Source of the DNA: Favolaschia claudopus | Taxonomy: Eukaryota > Basidiomycota > Agaricomycetes > Agaricales > Mycenaceae | NCBI GenBank assembly: GCA_037176885.1 | Contig: JAWWNJ010000100.1 | Span: 248,001 to 312,000 of the forward strand | DNA length: 64,000 nt | Reading direction: 5' to 3' | Shown here: positions 19,334 to 31,443 of the stretch, one piece after another | Layout of the letters: every line of letters begins with the position of its first letter | How positions within the stretch are numbered: the stretch's first letter is position 1 | Notes under the pieces: generated by a model | Seen by the model: only the letters and a program-made list of their open reading frames with translations | The model's database searches: none | What the model was told of the DNA's origin: nothing | Translations under genes and position numbers: made by a program

Positions 19334-21046
19334 TCACCACCCCCTCTCCTCATAATCGCTCACCACATCCCTCGCCGTCTCCTCCATATCCCTATATTTC
19401 ATCCCGAGAATGCGCACACTTTTAGATGCGTCGTATGAAACCGGGGGGATCTGTTGTAAGTGAGGTTAGTGGGTGAAAGACGGAAGCGAACAAGTTTGAA
19501 GAAATGGTTCAATCATTCGAAGAAATGGTTGAATTAAAAAAATCAGTTGAGGAAAGGGGTTGGATAGATCAAGAGAAGGAGTCAGAGAAACGGTTGATCA
19601 TGGATAGACAAGCTGGATAGATGGAGAGTGAAGCATGAAGATAGCGCACAAGGGTTTGAAAGAATGCAGGAAAGTAAAAACAGCGAGCACGCAAAATCGG
19701 ACTTACAACATCCTTCTGAGACCCAGGCTTCCCCTTCTGATATTTCGGATTCGATTTCGCCGCTTCAGGCGTAGCGTCCACTACAAAAATCCAAACAATC
19801 AATCAAAGTCCCACCGGAGACCCAAAATTAAACTTACACCAATCCTGCCACCAAAACGCCTCCCTACTAATAATAATCCTCTCCCCTCCTGCCGCCTCCT
19901 TCCTCACCGCCAACACATGCGCGCATTAACGCGATATCGCGCACGTCGACCCAGCAGCCGCCGCCTGAGACGAAGCCGGGAGTAGTACTAGTGTAGGTGT
20001 TGTACATTTGCAGGGCGGAGGTGTTGAGGAGCGATGCGGAGGGTACTTCGTGGAGGATTGGCTTTAATTGAGATGAGATGATTTAGCGATTGGATGTTGA
20101 GATTGAGTAGAGGGAGAAGGTTGGCGTACCCCGAGAATCAGAGGCGGGTTTAGAACGGTGAGATCCCATGTGAGAGTGGCTCCGTGGGTTTTCGTGAAGT
20201 CCCATGCGGCTGGATATCGGAATGCCCAACAAGATTACTCAATACGGCAGCCAATATGGCAGAGAAACACGCACCCAGCTCGGCTAACGTCTTCGACGCA
20301 CGATACTTATGAACATTCGAAGCATTCCTTCCATCTCGTTGAACGTTTTCCACCGCTTGGGCGTCCCAGTCAGCTTCAGTAAAGGTCTGCGGGGTAGGTT
20401 CGTCATGAAGGACGGCGGCGGTAGAGGAGGTGACGACGATGTGTTTCACGGCCGTGCTAGAGAAAGGATTAGTACTGAGTAGAGGTCAAAGGCTAGCAGA
20501 AAAAAGAAGAACGTAATACCCGCATCTGCGTGCACTGTCAAGCATCCCGACGGTTCCTTTGATGGCGGGGTCAAGCAATTCTTATGATGCAAAGAATTGA
20601 GAAGCCGATTTACAGTCGATAAAAGAGATTCGTGAACTGACCAGCCGGATCGTCGGCCTTGAAATGATACGGCGAGGCTGTATGCGCAATCGCATCCACG
20701 CCTTTCACGGCTTCATCAAAGGCACCTTCCTATGCGCCATCTCAGCCCAAGCTCAAGAAAATGAAGACACGCAACGGCGCACCTTCGTAATATCCGGAAC
20801 CTCGACAACCTCGAATTTCTCCCTGTACTCCTTGAATACTTTGCTCAGATGCACGCCTTTATCGGCAGAACGAACGGCGCCGCGGACGGAGTACCCGGTT
20901 TCGAGGAAGGCGCGGACGACCCACTGCAATCAACGCAGATATTAGCAGTGAGGGAGCCTAGAACACGAACAGGAGCAGCTGCGCACCACGGCGAGAAATC
21001 CATTAGCTCCAGAGACGAGAACTTTTCCCGTAGTCGCGATTGGCAT
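19334..21046 (-). pseudogene. SDR (GRE2-like) gene, copy 2, full length but frameshifted
   Basis: The least disturbed copy. Start 21,046 (MPIATTGKVLVSGANGF), then after a short intron WVVRAFLE, EVVEVPDITK, VKGVDAIAHTAS, ELLEPAIKGTVGML, IVVTSSTAAVLHDE, the catalytic KYRASKTLAE, and VLNPPLILG with HEVPS. All short introns look spliceable. The lesion is near 19,930: after GCWVDVRDIAL the sequence has a net 4-nt insertion relative to U3. Reading runs to a stop about 20 codons on, instead of continuing to the conserved EAAGGERI and WWQDW. The last exon (stop 19,334-19,336) encodes the normal end. The coenzyme motif, active site and most of the substrate domain are intact, so a truncated product of about 280 residues is possible. 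Confidence 0.85.
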
Positions 21047-22980
21047 GGTCGGTTTCTAAATTCTCCACAAGGGGGTTTATTGGGGTCAAATCGATGATAG
21101 AGAGAAGGGAGCAGCGAGCAGCGTTTTATATGGCAGCGGAACCGACGAGCTCTCGAGTCAATCGACGGAAAGACCTCCGTGGACGATAAGCAGAGGACGA
21201 AAGCTCAGTCAGCGTGAAAATAAGCAGCAACGTCATGGCCTCCGTTTTCAGATCGGATCATCGACCACACGGCAGTTGCCGGCCGTTCACCCTGGGGCGG
21301 GGGCGGGAAGGGTATCAAAGAAATTCAGCTTATTTTCTGTTTCGGGAATTTCCGCGTCCGAAGTTCGGAGGGAGGAACTTCGCATACGCTGCAGACCGGT
21401 TCGGTGGTGGTCTTGAAGGTATCTAGAGGCGTGGTCGCCTATCGAAACGGAAGAACTTGCGAGGAAGTCCAAAATGGGGGAAAGATGAGACGGCGGGAGC
21501 AGAACAAGGAACAAAACTCACGGGATCGTGAGATTTCGGGGATCGTAATTTTCTCACAATCCCGTCTTGCTCCCGTCGTCTCCCTTGGCACCCCCCCACG
21601 CTGCCCTTAGCGCCGAGATCGCCGCCCCGACGCCGCGTCGCCCCCTCCCCACGACCACCACCCTTCGCCGACGCCTCACCGTCGGGACCCAGAGCCGAGG
21701 AATGTGCGTGGCCCGCCATCTTGTTTGGTATCCGCGCTAACGAGATTCTTCTAGCCCTTTTTCTCCCTTCACCCTCTTCCTCCTCTTCCTCCGCACCTCT
21801 CCCCTCAAGCACCCCGCCGCTTCCTCGCTCTCCCGCCCCCGTTCTTCACGCCGCCGGCGCCGACACGTACATACGAGTACATAGAGAGACAAACTACCAA
21901 GGTGCGTCGTCCACCGCTTCCTCCTGCCTCCCGCGCCTCATTAACGACATCTATCCTAGCATGACACCTTCCCCCCCTCGACTCGTGCCCACGGCCACGA
22001 CTGCCCGACCGCCGCTAACGCGCTGACATGGTCCCCGGCGCATTTCGCCATCTCCCCGCCGTCTCGATATCTCGATACCCTCAAGCAAGCGAAGACTCGC
22101 TTTCCTTTCCTTCAATCTTTCCACCCGCGCCATGCCGCAACCGACGTCCTCGCCGCCGCCGCCTCGTCAATGCCGACATCGTCTCGTCGGCGCTACGCGC
22201 CGACTCGCTCGGAAATTATCGCTAGAATGGAAAATCAAGTGAGTTCTTCCATTTTAACGACGAAAAAACAGAAACTAACTTACCTAACAAGTACACACTC
22301 CCCCTCTTTGCCTTGCACCCACCGAGTCCCCGCCTCTTCGACGCCGCCGCTCGCGGCGGCAACACCGACGCCGAGCCGTACATACATACAGACAAGGTAA
22401 CGAGGTATGTCCCGCTTCTTCCCTTCCCGCGCCGTATTAACGACATCCACACCTTCCCTAGCGTGACGTCTTCCCCCCCACTCGTACGCACCGCCAGCGC
22501 TCCATCTCGACTGCCACGCCGACATCGTCGTCCCGACGCACTCCGCCGTCTCCCGCCCTCTCGACACTCGCACCTCAAAATCCACCACTCACCCTTCAAG
22601 TTCTCCACCCCGCGGCACGTTGCCATACCGCTGTGCTTTCCTCCGCCGACACCAACAACGTCCACGCCATCGTTTCAGCGCTGCGTCGCTCGAAAATGCA
22701 CTAAGAATCAAAATAAAGTGAGTATTTTGGTTTTTTGACGGAAAACGAACGTGAAATTTACCCGCCTAAGTACGCAGATCGTCGCGTCGTGTCACGCCAC
22801 CGCCGCCCTCCTCATCACCGTCGACGCCGACATCGTCGTCTAGGCGCTCGACTCGCCAGGAAACTATCGCTAGAGTCAAAATACCGTGAGTTTCCTTCGT
22901 TTTCGACGCCGAAAGCAACGGAATCACTCACCTACTTACACAGATACACTCCGTGCGAGTCGCGTGGATTCCGGCACGCG
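21047..22980 (+). repeat. Module E, copy 2, with local deletion
   Basis: Same promoter and CT-rich exon array as copy 1. It lacks the segment with the MSRLRASL frame: at about 21,540 it jumps to sequence equivalent to ~9,460 of U1. Exon-like blocks ending ATCAAG before a TGAGT donor (near 22,238), AATAAAG (near 22,717) and AAATAC (near 22,884) are present. Confidence 0.55.
21124..21130 (-). promoter_or_regulatory. TATA box of SDR copy 2
   Basis: TATAAAA on the minus strand, about 78 bp upstream of the start at 21,046; same spacing as in copy 1. Confidence 0.65.
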
Positions 22981-25737
22981 AAGGAAGCGCCGGGAGAGCG
23001 GCGTGGGAGAGCGGTCAATGCGCGCTTTGCGCGTTCGCGGCGGGAAAGAGGGTGGAATGGCGGTGATGAGCGGGAGGTGGAGAAGTCGAAACCAAGTAGA
23101 AACTTGGTCTTGTAGCGTACCTACTGAATGTAAGTAGCTAGTCAGTTTGAAAGAAATGGATCTGTTTTCGAAGAAATTGAGTGAATCGTCAGTAAATGAA
23201 TAGTAAACGGCGGCGTACGAGTCGGGGTTGAAGGAAATTGAATGGAAATGAAAAGAAGAGAACAGAATACTCACCTGTGGTGAATTTGAACTCGGAAATC
23301 GGCAGGCGCGAGTTAAGTTAACTTGTGAATCGTGCGCCGAGTTGAGGTGTCAGCGCACAAGGAAAATGAACAAAATGAAAACTTACCTCTAGTGATTTCA
23401 CTTCAATTCAAACCCAACGCGAGTCGACTCAAATCGACTCGCTCGGAATGAACCAACCCGTAGTTTGAGAATTAAGTCGGAGATCTGAAAGCAAAGGTAA
23501 ATTGAGGATCAACGTAGGAACAGTGAATGAATGAAATGAGATTGATGAGAGGAACGAAAGGAAAAGAAATGGAATGAGATGAGATGAAAAGAGGCGTACC
23601 CGTGGCGGACTCGGGGATCGAGATAAAGATGAAGGTGAGTTCAACTTGAACTCAACCTTGAATCACCCTTACCGGTGCCAGGCAACGAACGTACGAAACA
23701 AAAGAAAAGAAACGAAAATAAACAGAAAGCAAACTCACCTCGCAGTCCGAGTTATCGATATTTTCAACTAATTCAACTTCAACTTTGACTGGATTCGCCG
23801 ACTCTCGGGAATCGGTGACGTTGAACCGAGCTGTAGAAGGAAAGAAAGGGTAATGTAACTTAAGGGTCAGTTCGAGTTAAAGTTCAGTTGAACTTGACTT
23901 ACTTAATAGAGATGTATAGGAGTATCTTCGATTGTATAGTGCGCGCACGCGCGATTCAAAGCGGCATAAGTTTGGCCTTTGAACAAGTCAATGAGGAGAG
24001 TAACGAATTGTAATCATGTAAACGTACCTGGGACGAAAATGGCATGGTTCCGGCGTTGAGTTTGAGGTACACGGGAGGCTGGATGCGGAGGGGCATAGAG
24101 TCGGTGTCTGGGGTGTAGAAAAGCAAAATTAGTATCGATTCGAGTCGTATGTTGAAATGAAAGTTGAATACATACCGGCATAGGTTTGGTGAACCTTCAC
24201 TTGTACATGCGCGCAGGCGCGCGATCAAGATCGGCATAGGTTCATAGGTTCGGGCTTCAACGTTGAACACAAAGTCAGTCAATAGTTAGGGTAAGGAGGT
24301 CAAATTCAACGTACCTGAGCAGAAAGTAGCATAGTTTCGCTGTTAGATTTGAAATACTTGAAGAGTTTGGTGCGGAGAGACATGGTTTCGGCCTCCGGCC
24401 GTCGAAATTCAAGTTAGAGAGTCAATAGTTAGAGTAAGGAATTGAAAGTAAAGAATTGAAAGTAAACGTACCTGAGGCAGAAATGGCATAAATTCGGCGT
24501 TGAAGTTGAAATACAGAGGAGGCCGGACTCGGGGAGGCATAATTTCGGCCTTGAGGGTCGAAACGAGTCAAGACAGGATTGATTTGTACAGAGAAATAGA
24601 AAGAGTTAGACATACCTGACATTGTACCGGCATAGTTTCGGTATCGGCCTAAACCGAGGCTTACGATGAAAAGCTTCAAAGTTCATGTCGGAGCGAGTTC
24701 AATAGCGAAAGGATTAGCAATGCGCACCTTTAACCAAGTCCTATCCAACCTCAACTACAAGTCCAACCCCAAACTCTATGTCAAACGAACGAAGGCGGCA
24801 TTCAGACCTTTTAGCTAGATTAAAGTCACAAAGCAAAGCAATCATACTCACCCGTACAAAACCAGCTCAATCTCAACAGGGATAACCCGACATTCGATAT
24901 ATCGGTCAATCCTGAGCGATATGGTCAATAAACGAAGAGAACAACGCGAAACAAATGAAGAAGCGGCTCACCGGGAATCCCCGAGACGGCGCCAAAGTCA
25001 ATTCAGGTAAGAGTTTTGAAGTCCTACTCAAAGTGAAAGCATTCTATCGAAAGATACATCGAATTAGACTATTAGGACTGTCAGTGTTTTTAAGTAAGAG
25101 TTTGAAGCACTCACAAAGTCGTCGAAATGAGAACCTGAAGGTCAGTTCCGCGTTGAAAGAGTCGACATTTGCATCTCATACAGTTCGAAAATGAATGGAA
25201 ACTGAATGGAAGGTTAGGAACGGCTTGAGGCATTCAAAGAAATCAATTCACTCACCTAACAAAGTCGTCGAAATGACTCGAAGGTCAGTTAGGCGTTGAA
25301 GCGGTCGCATTTTTGGGTCACATACAGCACAGAAGGAGTAGAAGAGACTCTAAGTAGAAAGTCAGTAATGGTTGAAGAGATAAGACGACGACTCACTTCA
25401 TTGAACAGGTTGAAGTGGTACAAGAAGAAATTCCGAAGAATTTAGTATGGCCGTGAACCCGGATAGAAAGCGGCATAGTAGAGCGAAGTATTGACCCTAG
25501 AGTCGAAGGAGAATGTTAGTAAGTGTATCAAATGAATGAAAAGGGAGCTTGAAGTCACAGACGACATTAGAGTCAAGGAAAAAGTCAAAGAAGGGCCAAG
25601 GCCGAATAAACCCGAAAGCCGTGTTGAAGCGCGAACGCGTCGAATTGAAGAAATTGAAGAAGAGCTTTGAAGGAAGGTTGGATAGAGATTTTAATAAAGA
25701 TGAGTTGTGGAGGATAAGGAAGGGTAGAAGGGAGGGA
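22981..25737 (-). repeat. Module F, copy 2: minus-strand mini-exon array
   Basis: Matches the left part of F1 and holds the intact Helitron target (23,912/23,913). Recurrent exons lie at about 24,028-24,107 (MPLRIQPPVYLKLNAG) and 24,472-24,549 (MPPRVRPPLYFNFNAEFMP), both ending CAG before GTACGT. Right of ~24,800 the array is more diverged than in F1 and F3. Confidence 0.6.
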
Positions 25738-27150
25738 GGTGGAAAGTGGGCGGTCAGCCCATAATCAAAACTCAGCGAGATGGGCTCACCTATATACCCT
25801 TCCCCCGGCCCTCCTACGGTATCCTGCTCACCAAATCACCCGAGCATCCGTCGGGATCGACAGAGCGTCTTGGGAATTGCGGAGCACCGAGCCATTCAGT
25901 CGGAAAAGCGGTACCTAAGAAATCAGCGGCGAACTCAGAGATATTCAAAACTCAGCAACAAAGTCCATGGAAATTCCACGCACGTCGGAGAAGGTCCGCG
26001 TAACTAATGATGTGACATTCAGTGTCGTAACGCTGGGGTGGAGGGGGAGAACCGTCGAGGAAAGCAGAGAGTAGGGATAGGGGCTGAATCGTCGATTGGG
26101 GCGTAGAGACAGCGCTGGGAGTTGCTGGAGCGCAGTACCTCAAAGGTTCAGTACAGAGAACAAGATTTTGACTGCCAAGATCCCGATATATCAGCTTCAC
26201 ACGGCCATACAAGCGAGGCATTTTGCAACGCACCTGAAATCCTCCGGTCTCAACTCCGCTCCAAACAGCTCCGATCGCTCCAGAACCTTCTCCGACGTCG
26301 CGGGTATCCAGTCGCTACCGGCTCCGTATATTCTGAGTCATGCTTCGTGCGCAGACACCGACCAGACGGCGATTTTCAAAAATGCGCGCAAGTCCCGTTG
26401 TGCCGTTTTGTGCGGGTCTCTGAGCAAAGAGAAGCCAGAAAGCACGAGTTTTAAAGTAGAAGTATGTAGGAGCACATACCTGAGTCGTTAGGGCAGCGAA
26501 GCCCCGCGCGCGCAGTCGTCGATGGTGGTGGTAAAAGCCAATGTTCGGAATTTCCTGTTTGAGCGAAGATATGATTGATCTGATCGCAGCAGCCAACACC
26601 GCCACGAGATCTTCCTTGCTCTTTGCCCACGACCAGTCCGCCAGCGCCAAGCTCAACATATCGGCATGGCGCGCTCACGCGCGCGCAACGCGTCTGGACA
26701 TCGACTGAAAACCACCGTATCTAATCCCATGGGACTATCTTGACAGTTTTCTGCGAGCTGTGAGCTGGCTCGGGCACTTCGCGGGGCTTCTCTGGGCGAC
26801 CACTCGGGCTCGGCTGTCTGGTTTACGAAAATCTGATCCGTCTCAAACAGCCAACTCCGTGCTTCTTGGCCCAAGCTCTGCGATTTTTTTCGGTATTTTG
26901 TTACTTTGGCTGAATGGCGGCTTGCGTGTTCAAGAATTCGGCGCGGGCAGCCATTCTGGGTTTCTTGAAAGCGACTGGCTCGCTCTCGGAGTCTCACTCG
27001 ACATGGTTATGTTACTTATGTACCAGTCATCAAACAAGAAATCACAGGTTCGGTACAGGGAATTTATCTGCTCATTGGTGTCTCATTCTATAGACAGGTT
27101 TTTTCCCCTCTCGAGCTTCTCATCTTCGGACGAGGGAATTGTTCTGATTC
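25738..27150 (-). repeat. Module A, copy 3
   Basis: Most diverged A copy. On the minus strand there are plausible introns starting GTATGTGCTCCTAC (near 26,476) and GTGCGTTGCAAAATG (near 26,233). The exon that follows encodes STIQPLSLLSAFLDGSP and ECHIISYADLLRRA, related to copy 1. No known family. Confidence 0.5.
25791..25796 (-). promoter_or_regulatory. TATA box at the F2/A3 border
   Basis: TATATA, reading GGTATATAGGTGAG on the minus strand, facing the F2 array. Confidence 0.5.
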
Positions 27151-27369
27151 TTTGAATTGTGAGCTATTCACATCCTTCGAAGTTTGGGGCGCTGAGGAAT
27201 TGAAAAACACGGTTTCAGGGCGGCGCCCGACGCGTATAAGTCTGGCCGGACTTATCAACTTCCGGAAGGTGATTCATTCAAAACCAACGTTATGTACTTA
27301 CAAATTTCACTGATTTTGTTGCAACGGAGCATCAGCCGACACTGGGGGGACTAACACGACCAAACCAAC

Positions 27370-29290
27370 CCACCTTTCTCTCCACCACCACCTTCCCCCC
27401 AATTTACCACTCAAAAACTCCCTTCGTGAGTTATTATCCGTTCCTTCCACCGCTCCTTCTCATCTCACCTCCTCAGCGACCCCGGCAAGCTGTCGTCAAC
27501 GCTGATACCACGCCGCCGACTCTGCGCTGACACGACGTATCGTCTTCCCGCGAGCGGGACTACAAGTAAGTTGCATCTACTTCACTATTTTTACTCGTTT
27601 TGATGCCTTTTTCACCAGGATTTGGCCGCCGGCAGGCCAACCCCACCCTCGACGCGTCAAGCAGCGGACGTTGTGCTGTTGCCGGGGCCGCCGCGCCGCG
27701 TAGCGGCGCTATTGCGTCGACACGACATATCGACATCCCGCGAGCTGGAATCCCTCAAGTAAGATTCCTTTTGCTTACTTTTCCGCTCAATTTGACGCGT
27801 TTTTTCAAGGGCTTTGGCTGCCGGCAGGCAAAAGCTCGCCCCCGACGCATATAGCAGCGGGTTCAGCACACACCCAACAAGTCCTATGCTGTTGCCGTTG
27901 TCACCGCCGCGCCGCGCAGCGGCGCGCATAGCTTTGACACGACGTATCGACGTCCCGCGAGCGGGACTTCAGCTGAGGTACTTACCTTTCCTTTCCTTTA
28001 CTTTTTTCATTCTTTTCGCGCGTTTTTTTCAGAGGTTTTGGCTGCCGGCAGGCAGATACCCGCCCCCGAAGCATCAAGCAGCGGGTTCTCCAGCTGTTCT
28101 CCAAGACTTTTGTTGTTGTTGCCGCTGCTGCGCCGCGCAGCGGCGCTATTGCATTGACTAGACGTATCGCCGTCCGGCGAGCGAGTATTCTGGTGAGCTT
28201 TGTTTATCTTGCCTTCGCTGTCTCTTTGTCTTACGATTTATTTCGTTCAGATTCTGTAATTTACGCAAAATTTACGGCAAATTTTTCTTGACGTCGGTTA
28301 GCTCGGTGAGGTAAGCCTTCACAAATTTTCTTCCAGTCTCTTCCAGTCTTTCCCCATCGTTACCTCAGACCTCCGCGTGTCGCGCACGTCGATGACTATA
28401 CGTATCGACGTCCCGCGAGCTGGGTGTTTTATGAATAAGGTAAGTGGCTCTCTCAATTCTTGTTTATATTCTCACCTTCCTTCTAACTCTAGTCTCGCCG
28501 CCGCCTCGGATTCAACCTCTCACTTTCAAGGCTCAATATTGCCTTCTCCGCTGAGCGACTTCTCTAAAGCGTTCACAAGTGCGCTTATGTCTTCATTTCC
28601 TGCGTTTCCGTGCTCATTGTCCTATCCTAGATTCAAAATTTTCCCGCTGCGCGGCCCTTCTCAACAACTCAAGCTCAGAATCAAAATTCGATTTCTGAGC
28701 TTCCGCCAACCAACGCCCGAGCTCCTTATCAGGTACGTTTGAACCCTCATCCTACTTGAATTCTCGCCAACTCAAGCCTTGCAGAATTTTTTCTTCCCGC
28801 TGCGCGGGGCACTTGATCATCAACACCGACGCTGCGGGTCGGAAAATTTGAGATGTCGCGTTCCCGCGAGCGAGCCTCCAAGCCTGATTGATGTATAGGT
28901 GCGTGCTAGAGTCGTTTCTGAGCTAATTTCAAGTCGCAGAATTTTTCTTTCCGCTGGGCGGCGCCCATCATCACTGTCTCACCCAACCTCACGGCGTCAA
29001 ATTTGCAAGTCCTCGAAGTCGCAGAAAATTTTCTTCGCTGCGCGGCAAAGTTGTGAGTATGGTTACACTGTTGTGAGACTGACTTTGCGACTAGAGTCCA
29101 TTTTTGCTTCCGCTGCGCGGCGCCGTCTACAAGTCAATATTCATTCCATAAGTATTTCAGCGGCGAGAATTCAGTGAGTTTCTCTTGTTTCAACCTTCTC
29201 AGCGAACCTTAACGCGCCCAAGGCATCGAGAACTCAGTGGGGACTTCAAAATTACAAGGGGATCGAGGAGAGTAAGTATCTACTGACTTG
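27370..29290 (+). repeat. Module B, copy 3: plus-strand mini-exon array
   Basis: Diverged array with three long type I exons, at about 27,620-27,760, 27,810-27,977 and 28,033-28,193. They are separated by introns such as GTAAGATTCC...TTTTTTCAAG. In one frame the exon ends read HIDIPRAGIPQ, RRIDVPRAGLQ and RRIAVRRASIL, while the starts need different frames. Type II exons follow near 28,640, 28,790, 28,940 and 29,110. Loops of the GC hairpin differ (GTA, GCA, GCA), with the stem unchanged. Confidence 0.66.
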
Positions 29291-29317
29291 TAATTTTCCC
29301 GCTACCTACAAGATGCT

Positions 29318-29640
29318 CGTACTTTACCCCCGGTAGTCAGTACATCTAGATCTGTAAATCTGGATCTCCGCCGTAGAGTAGCGTACGTACCAGGACCCTT
29401 GAAACAAGCCGGGAAACGGGCTTCTCGAGGGTCTGAAAATCAAATTTTTCTCCCCGGTCGTAGAGTAAATAGAAACCAAATACATTATTCCCTTTGAGGA
29501 AGAGCGCCGAAAACCTATAAGTCTGAGGTGGGCGAGTCGCTTGCGACCTTGGTCGCGCGGCGAGCTTAGTCGTGCGGTGAGCGCAGGAGTGTTTGAGAAT
29601 TTCCTTTTTGGGAGGTCAAAGCGAATTTTATTCAAGCTAC
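29318..29640. repeat. Module C, copy 3
   Basis: Same conserved block; two copies of the ~17-nt tandem unit. Unlike other units it is followed by a foreign gene rather than the SDR 3' end. Confidence 0.68.
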
Positions 29641-29668
29641 CTACGACACGAGATATATCAGCAGATTC

Positions 29669-30596
29669 TTACTTCTTGTACGGAGCCGTACTTCCGGTAG
29701 CAGCCCAAGTAGTGATCACACTCCAAAATGCCTTCACCACTGCACTGGAACTTGATACCAGAAGATGAGATGGAAGCCGAAAGCGGAAACGTAAACGATA
29801 CAACCCACCTCGGGAAATTGGCAGAGTTAACTGCCGTCAATTGTCCGTAGTAGAAGTCAATGTAGTTCTGTTGAGTGATAGCGCTGTTTTTGACCCGTCA
29901 CGTCAGATACTCCAAGGTAGAAGGATGTACTCACCAAGAGGTGCAGCCCATAACAATGCCATTGTAGATCTATGATATCTGTGGGGTCAGACTCACTGAA
30001 TCGAAGAAATATCATTTTCACTCACGCTCGTAGGAAGCGCCGCTTGAGCAGAATTTGTCACGATGAATCCAGTCTGACATCCAACGCTCGTGATCAAGTC
30101 GCCGACCTGGATGCGCGGTTCAATAAGAGATGTATTTATTTTGAACTCAAGACCTGGGAAACATACCCCGTAACACGTACCCGCGGCGACACAAGACTTG
30201 ATGCCCCAGAGGGTGTTGACATTCTGCGAATGTTCCGTTAGTTCAAGGTTCGACAGGGGCAAGCAACGGAAGGAAGCGAACCCCGGCATTAACGGAGTCA
30301 ATACAATTCGCAGCCAGATTCAAACAAGACAGTTCCACGGTTTTGAGGCATGCTGGAATTGCGGCTCGTTTTCGAGGGACGGCAGCGATTCCGACAACGC
30401 TATTTGTCGGCAGAGTATTGGAGATGCTTGAATTTGCTAAGCTTGTGGATGTTGAAACTGTAGCCGTAGATGTAGAGAAGAAGCTGGATGCGACTGAGGT
30501 GTTTCCCGCTGTGAGTCGTGCACCGGGGATCCCCAACAAGAGGCCACCATGGACCACAGGCAGCAGAGCTGCGACGAGGACGGGGACGGGCCTCAT
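29669..30596 (-). CDS. Small secreted Cys-containing protein, function unknown
   Basis: Six-exon minus-strand gene found only in U3. The N terminus MRPVPVLVAALLPVVHGG is a signal peptide. A Ser/Thr-rich stretch, likely O-glycosylated, follows, then KR and IPACLKTVELSCLNLAANC. Later exons give NVNTLWGIKSC, GTCYG, VGDLITSVGCQTGF, YNGIVMGCTS, AITQQNYIDFYYGQLTAV and AFWSVITTWAATGS; the stop TAA is at 29,669-29,671. Six or more Cys suggest disulfides. The ITQQNYIDFYYG and ITTWAATG segments resemble, from memory, a family of uncharacterised secreted Agaricomycete proteins. An ATG 21 nt upstream (30,617) is also in frame, but a TATAAA on the minus strand (30,627-30,632) lies only about 10 nt from it, so 30,596 is preferred. 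All introns have canonical ends. Confidence 0.8.
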
Positions 30597-30626
30597 GGTT
30601 GCAGGAAAAGTAGACATTCAAGCGCC

Positions 30627-30632
30627 TTTATA
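30627..30632 (-). promoter_or_regulatory. TATA box of the secreted-protein gene
   Basis: TATAAA on the minus strand, 31 nt upstream of the preferred start codon at 30,596. Confidence 0.45.
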
Positions 30633-30639
30633 CGAACAA

Positions 30640-31430
30640 TGATTCGGCCAGATTCGGCGTTTCAATGAAGCATTAGCTTGACATTTACGTGGACTTTCGG
30701 CGCGTTTTTCAGGAACATGTTGGGTGTGACAAGGCCGAAAGAAAGATTAGCGTGAAGGGGTTAGAGCCAAAACCGAGTACAGCTTCAATCTTCTTCTAAC
30801 CTGACTGATCGGTCGGTGAACTCCCTCGCGGCTGACAGCTGTGCCACCGTCAACACGGTGAATTACTGTAAGGAATTACTTACCTCCGTAACAGTCGGGT
30901 GAGGTGCAGACCAGGCATGAAGTATTCATCCAAGGGAGACAGTGCCTGCTTGCCCGGTGGATCAGTGCAGCGGTGGTTGGGGAGGAAGGAAGAAGGTGAC
31001 GCGTGACGCGGTGATTGATCGTTGATGGAGTTGATCATTTTGCAGTTCGGGAACATTCGGCCGGCTGTTTCCGCTCACTCGAAAAAAAGCTATAAAATAA
31101 TGAGATAAAATAAGCCGAACTTGAAATTTGCTGCCTCAGAGCGTACCTACACTTGAGTGCAACCTTTCCCTGATTTGACCACCCCGGTGTATATATAGTG
31201 GATGGGCAATACTCAGAACTCAAGCTCCGCTGTAACTTACAAATCGGTGGAAGAGCATCGAGCATTGAATTGAGAGTCAATGCGACGCAGGATCGCGCCG
31301 TAAAAGTATACTGCACTGTTAATTTTTCAACGTCTCCCCACCTGGCAACAAAATCTTACGCCTTCACCGCATCCCTTATCCCCTCGAGCGTTCCGTACTT
31401 TGCACTTCAAGTTGCTCGTCTCCGTTCATA
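30640..31430. other. Upstream region of the secreted-protein gene, unique to U3
   Basis: About 790 bp with no gene I can support. It has no match in the other units and ends where SDR-flanking sequence resumes (CTCCGCTCCTCGCTCACC). It probably travelled with the secreted-protein gene. Confidence 0.5.
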
Positions 31431-31443
31431 CTCCGCTCCTCGC

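Larger units (their letters stand above)
15390..25737. repeat. Macro-repeat unit U2
   Basis: Complete unit of 10.3 kb with all six modules and no large insertion, so it is the best reference for the basic unit. Its A and B modules match U4 at a near-constant offset of 22,425 up to about 18,608. The E module has a local deletion and an inverted repeat near 21.5 kb. Confidence 0.88.
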
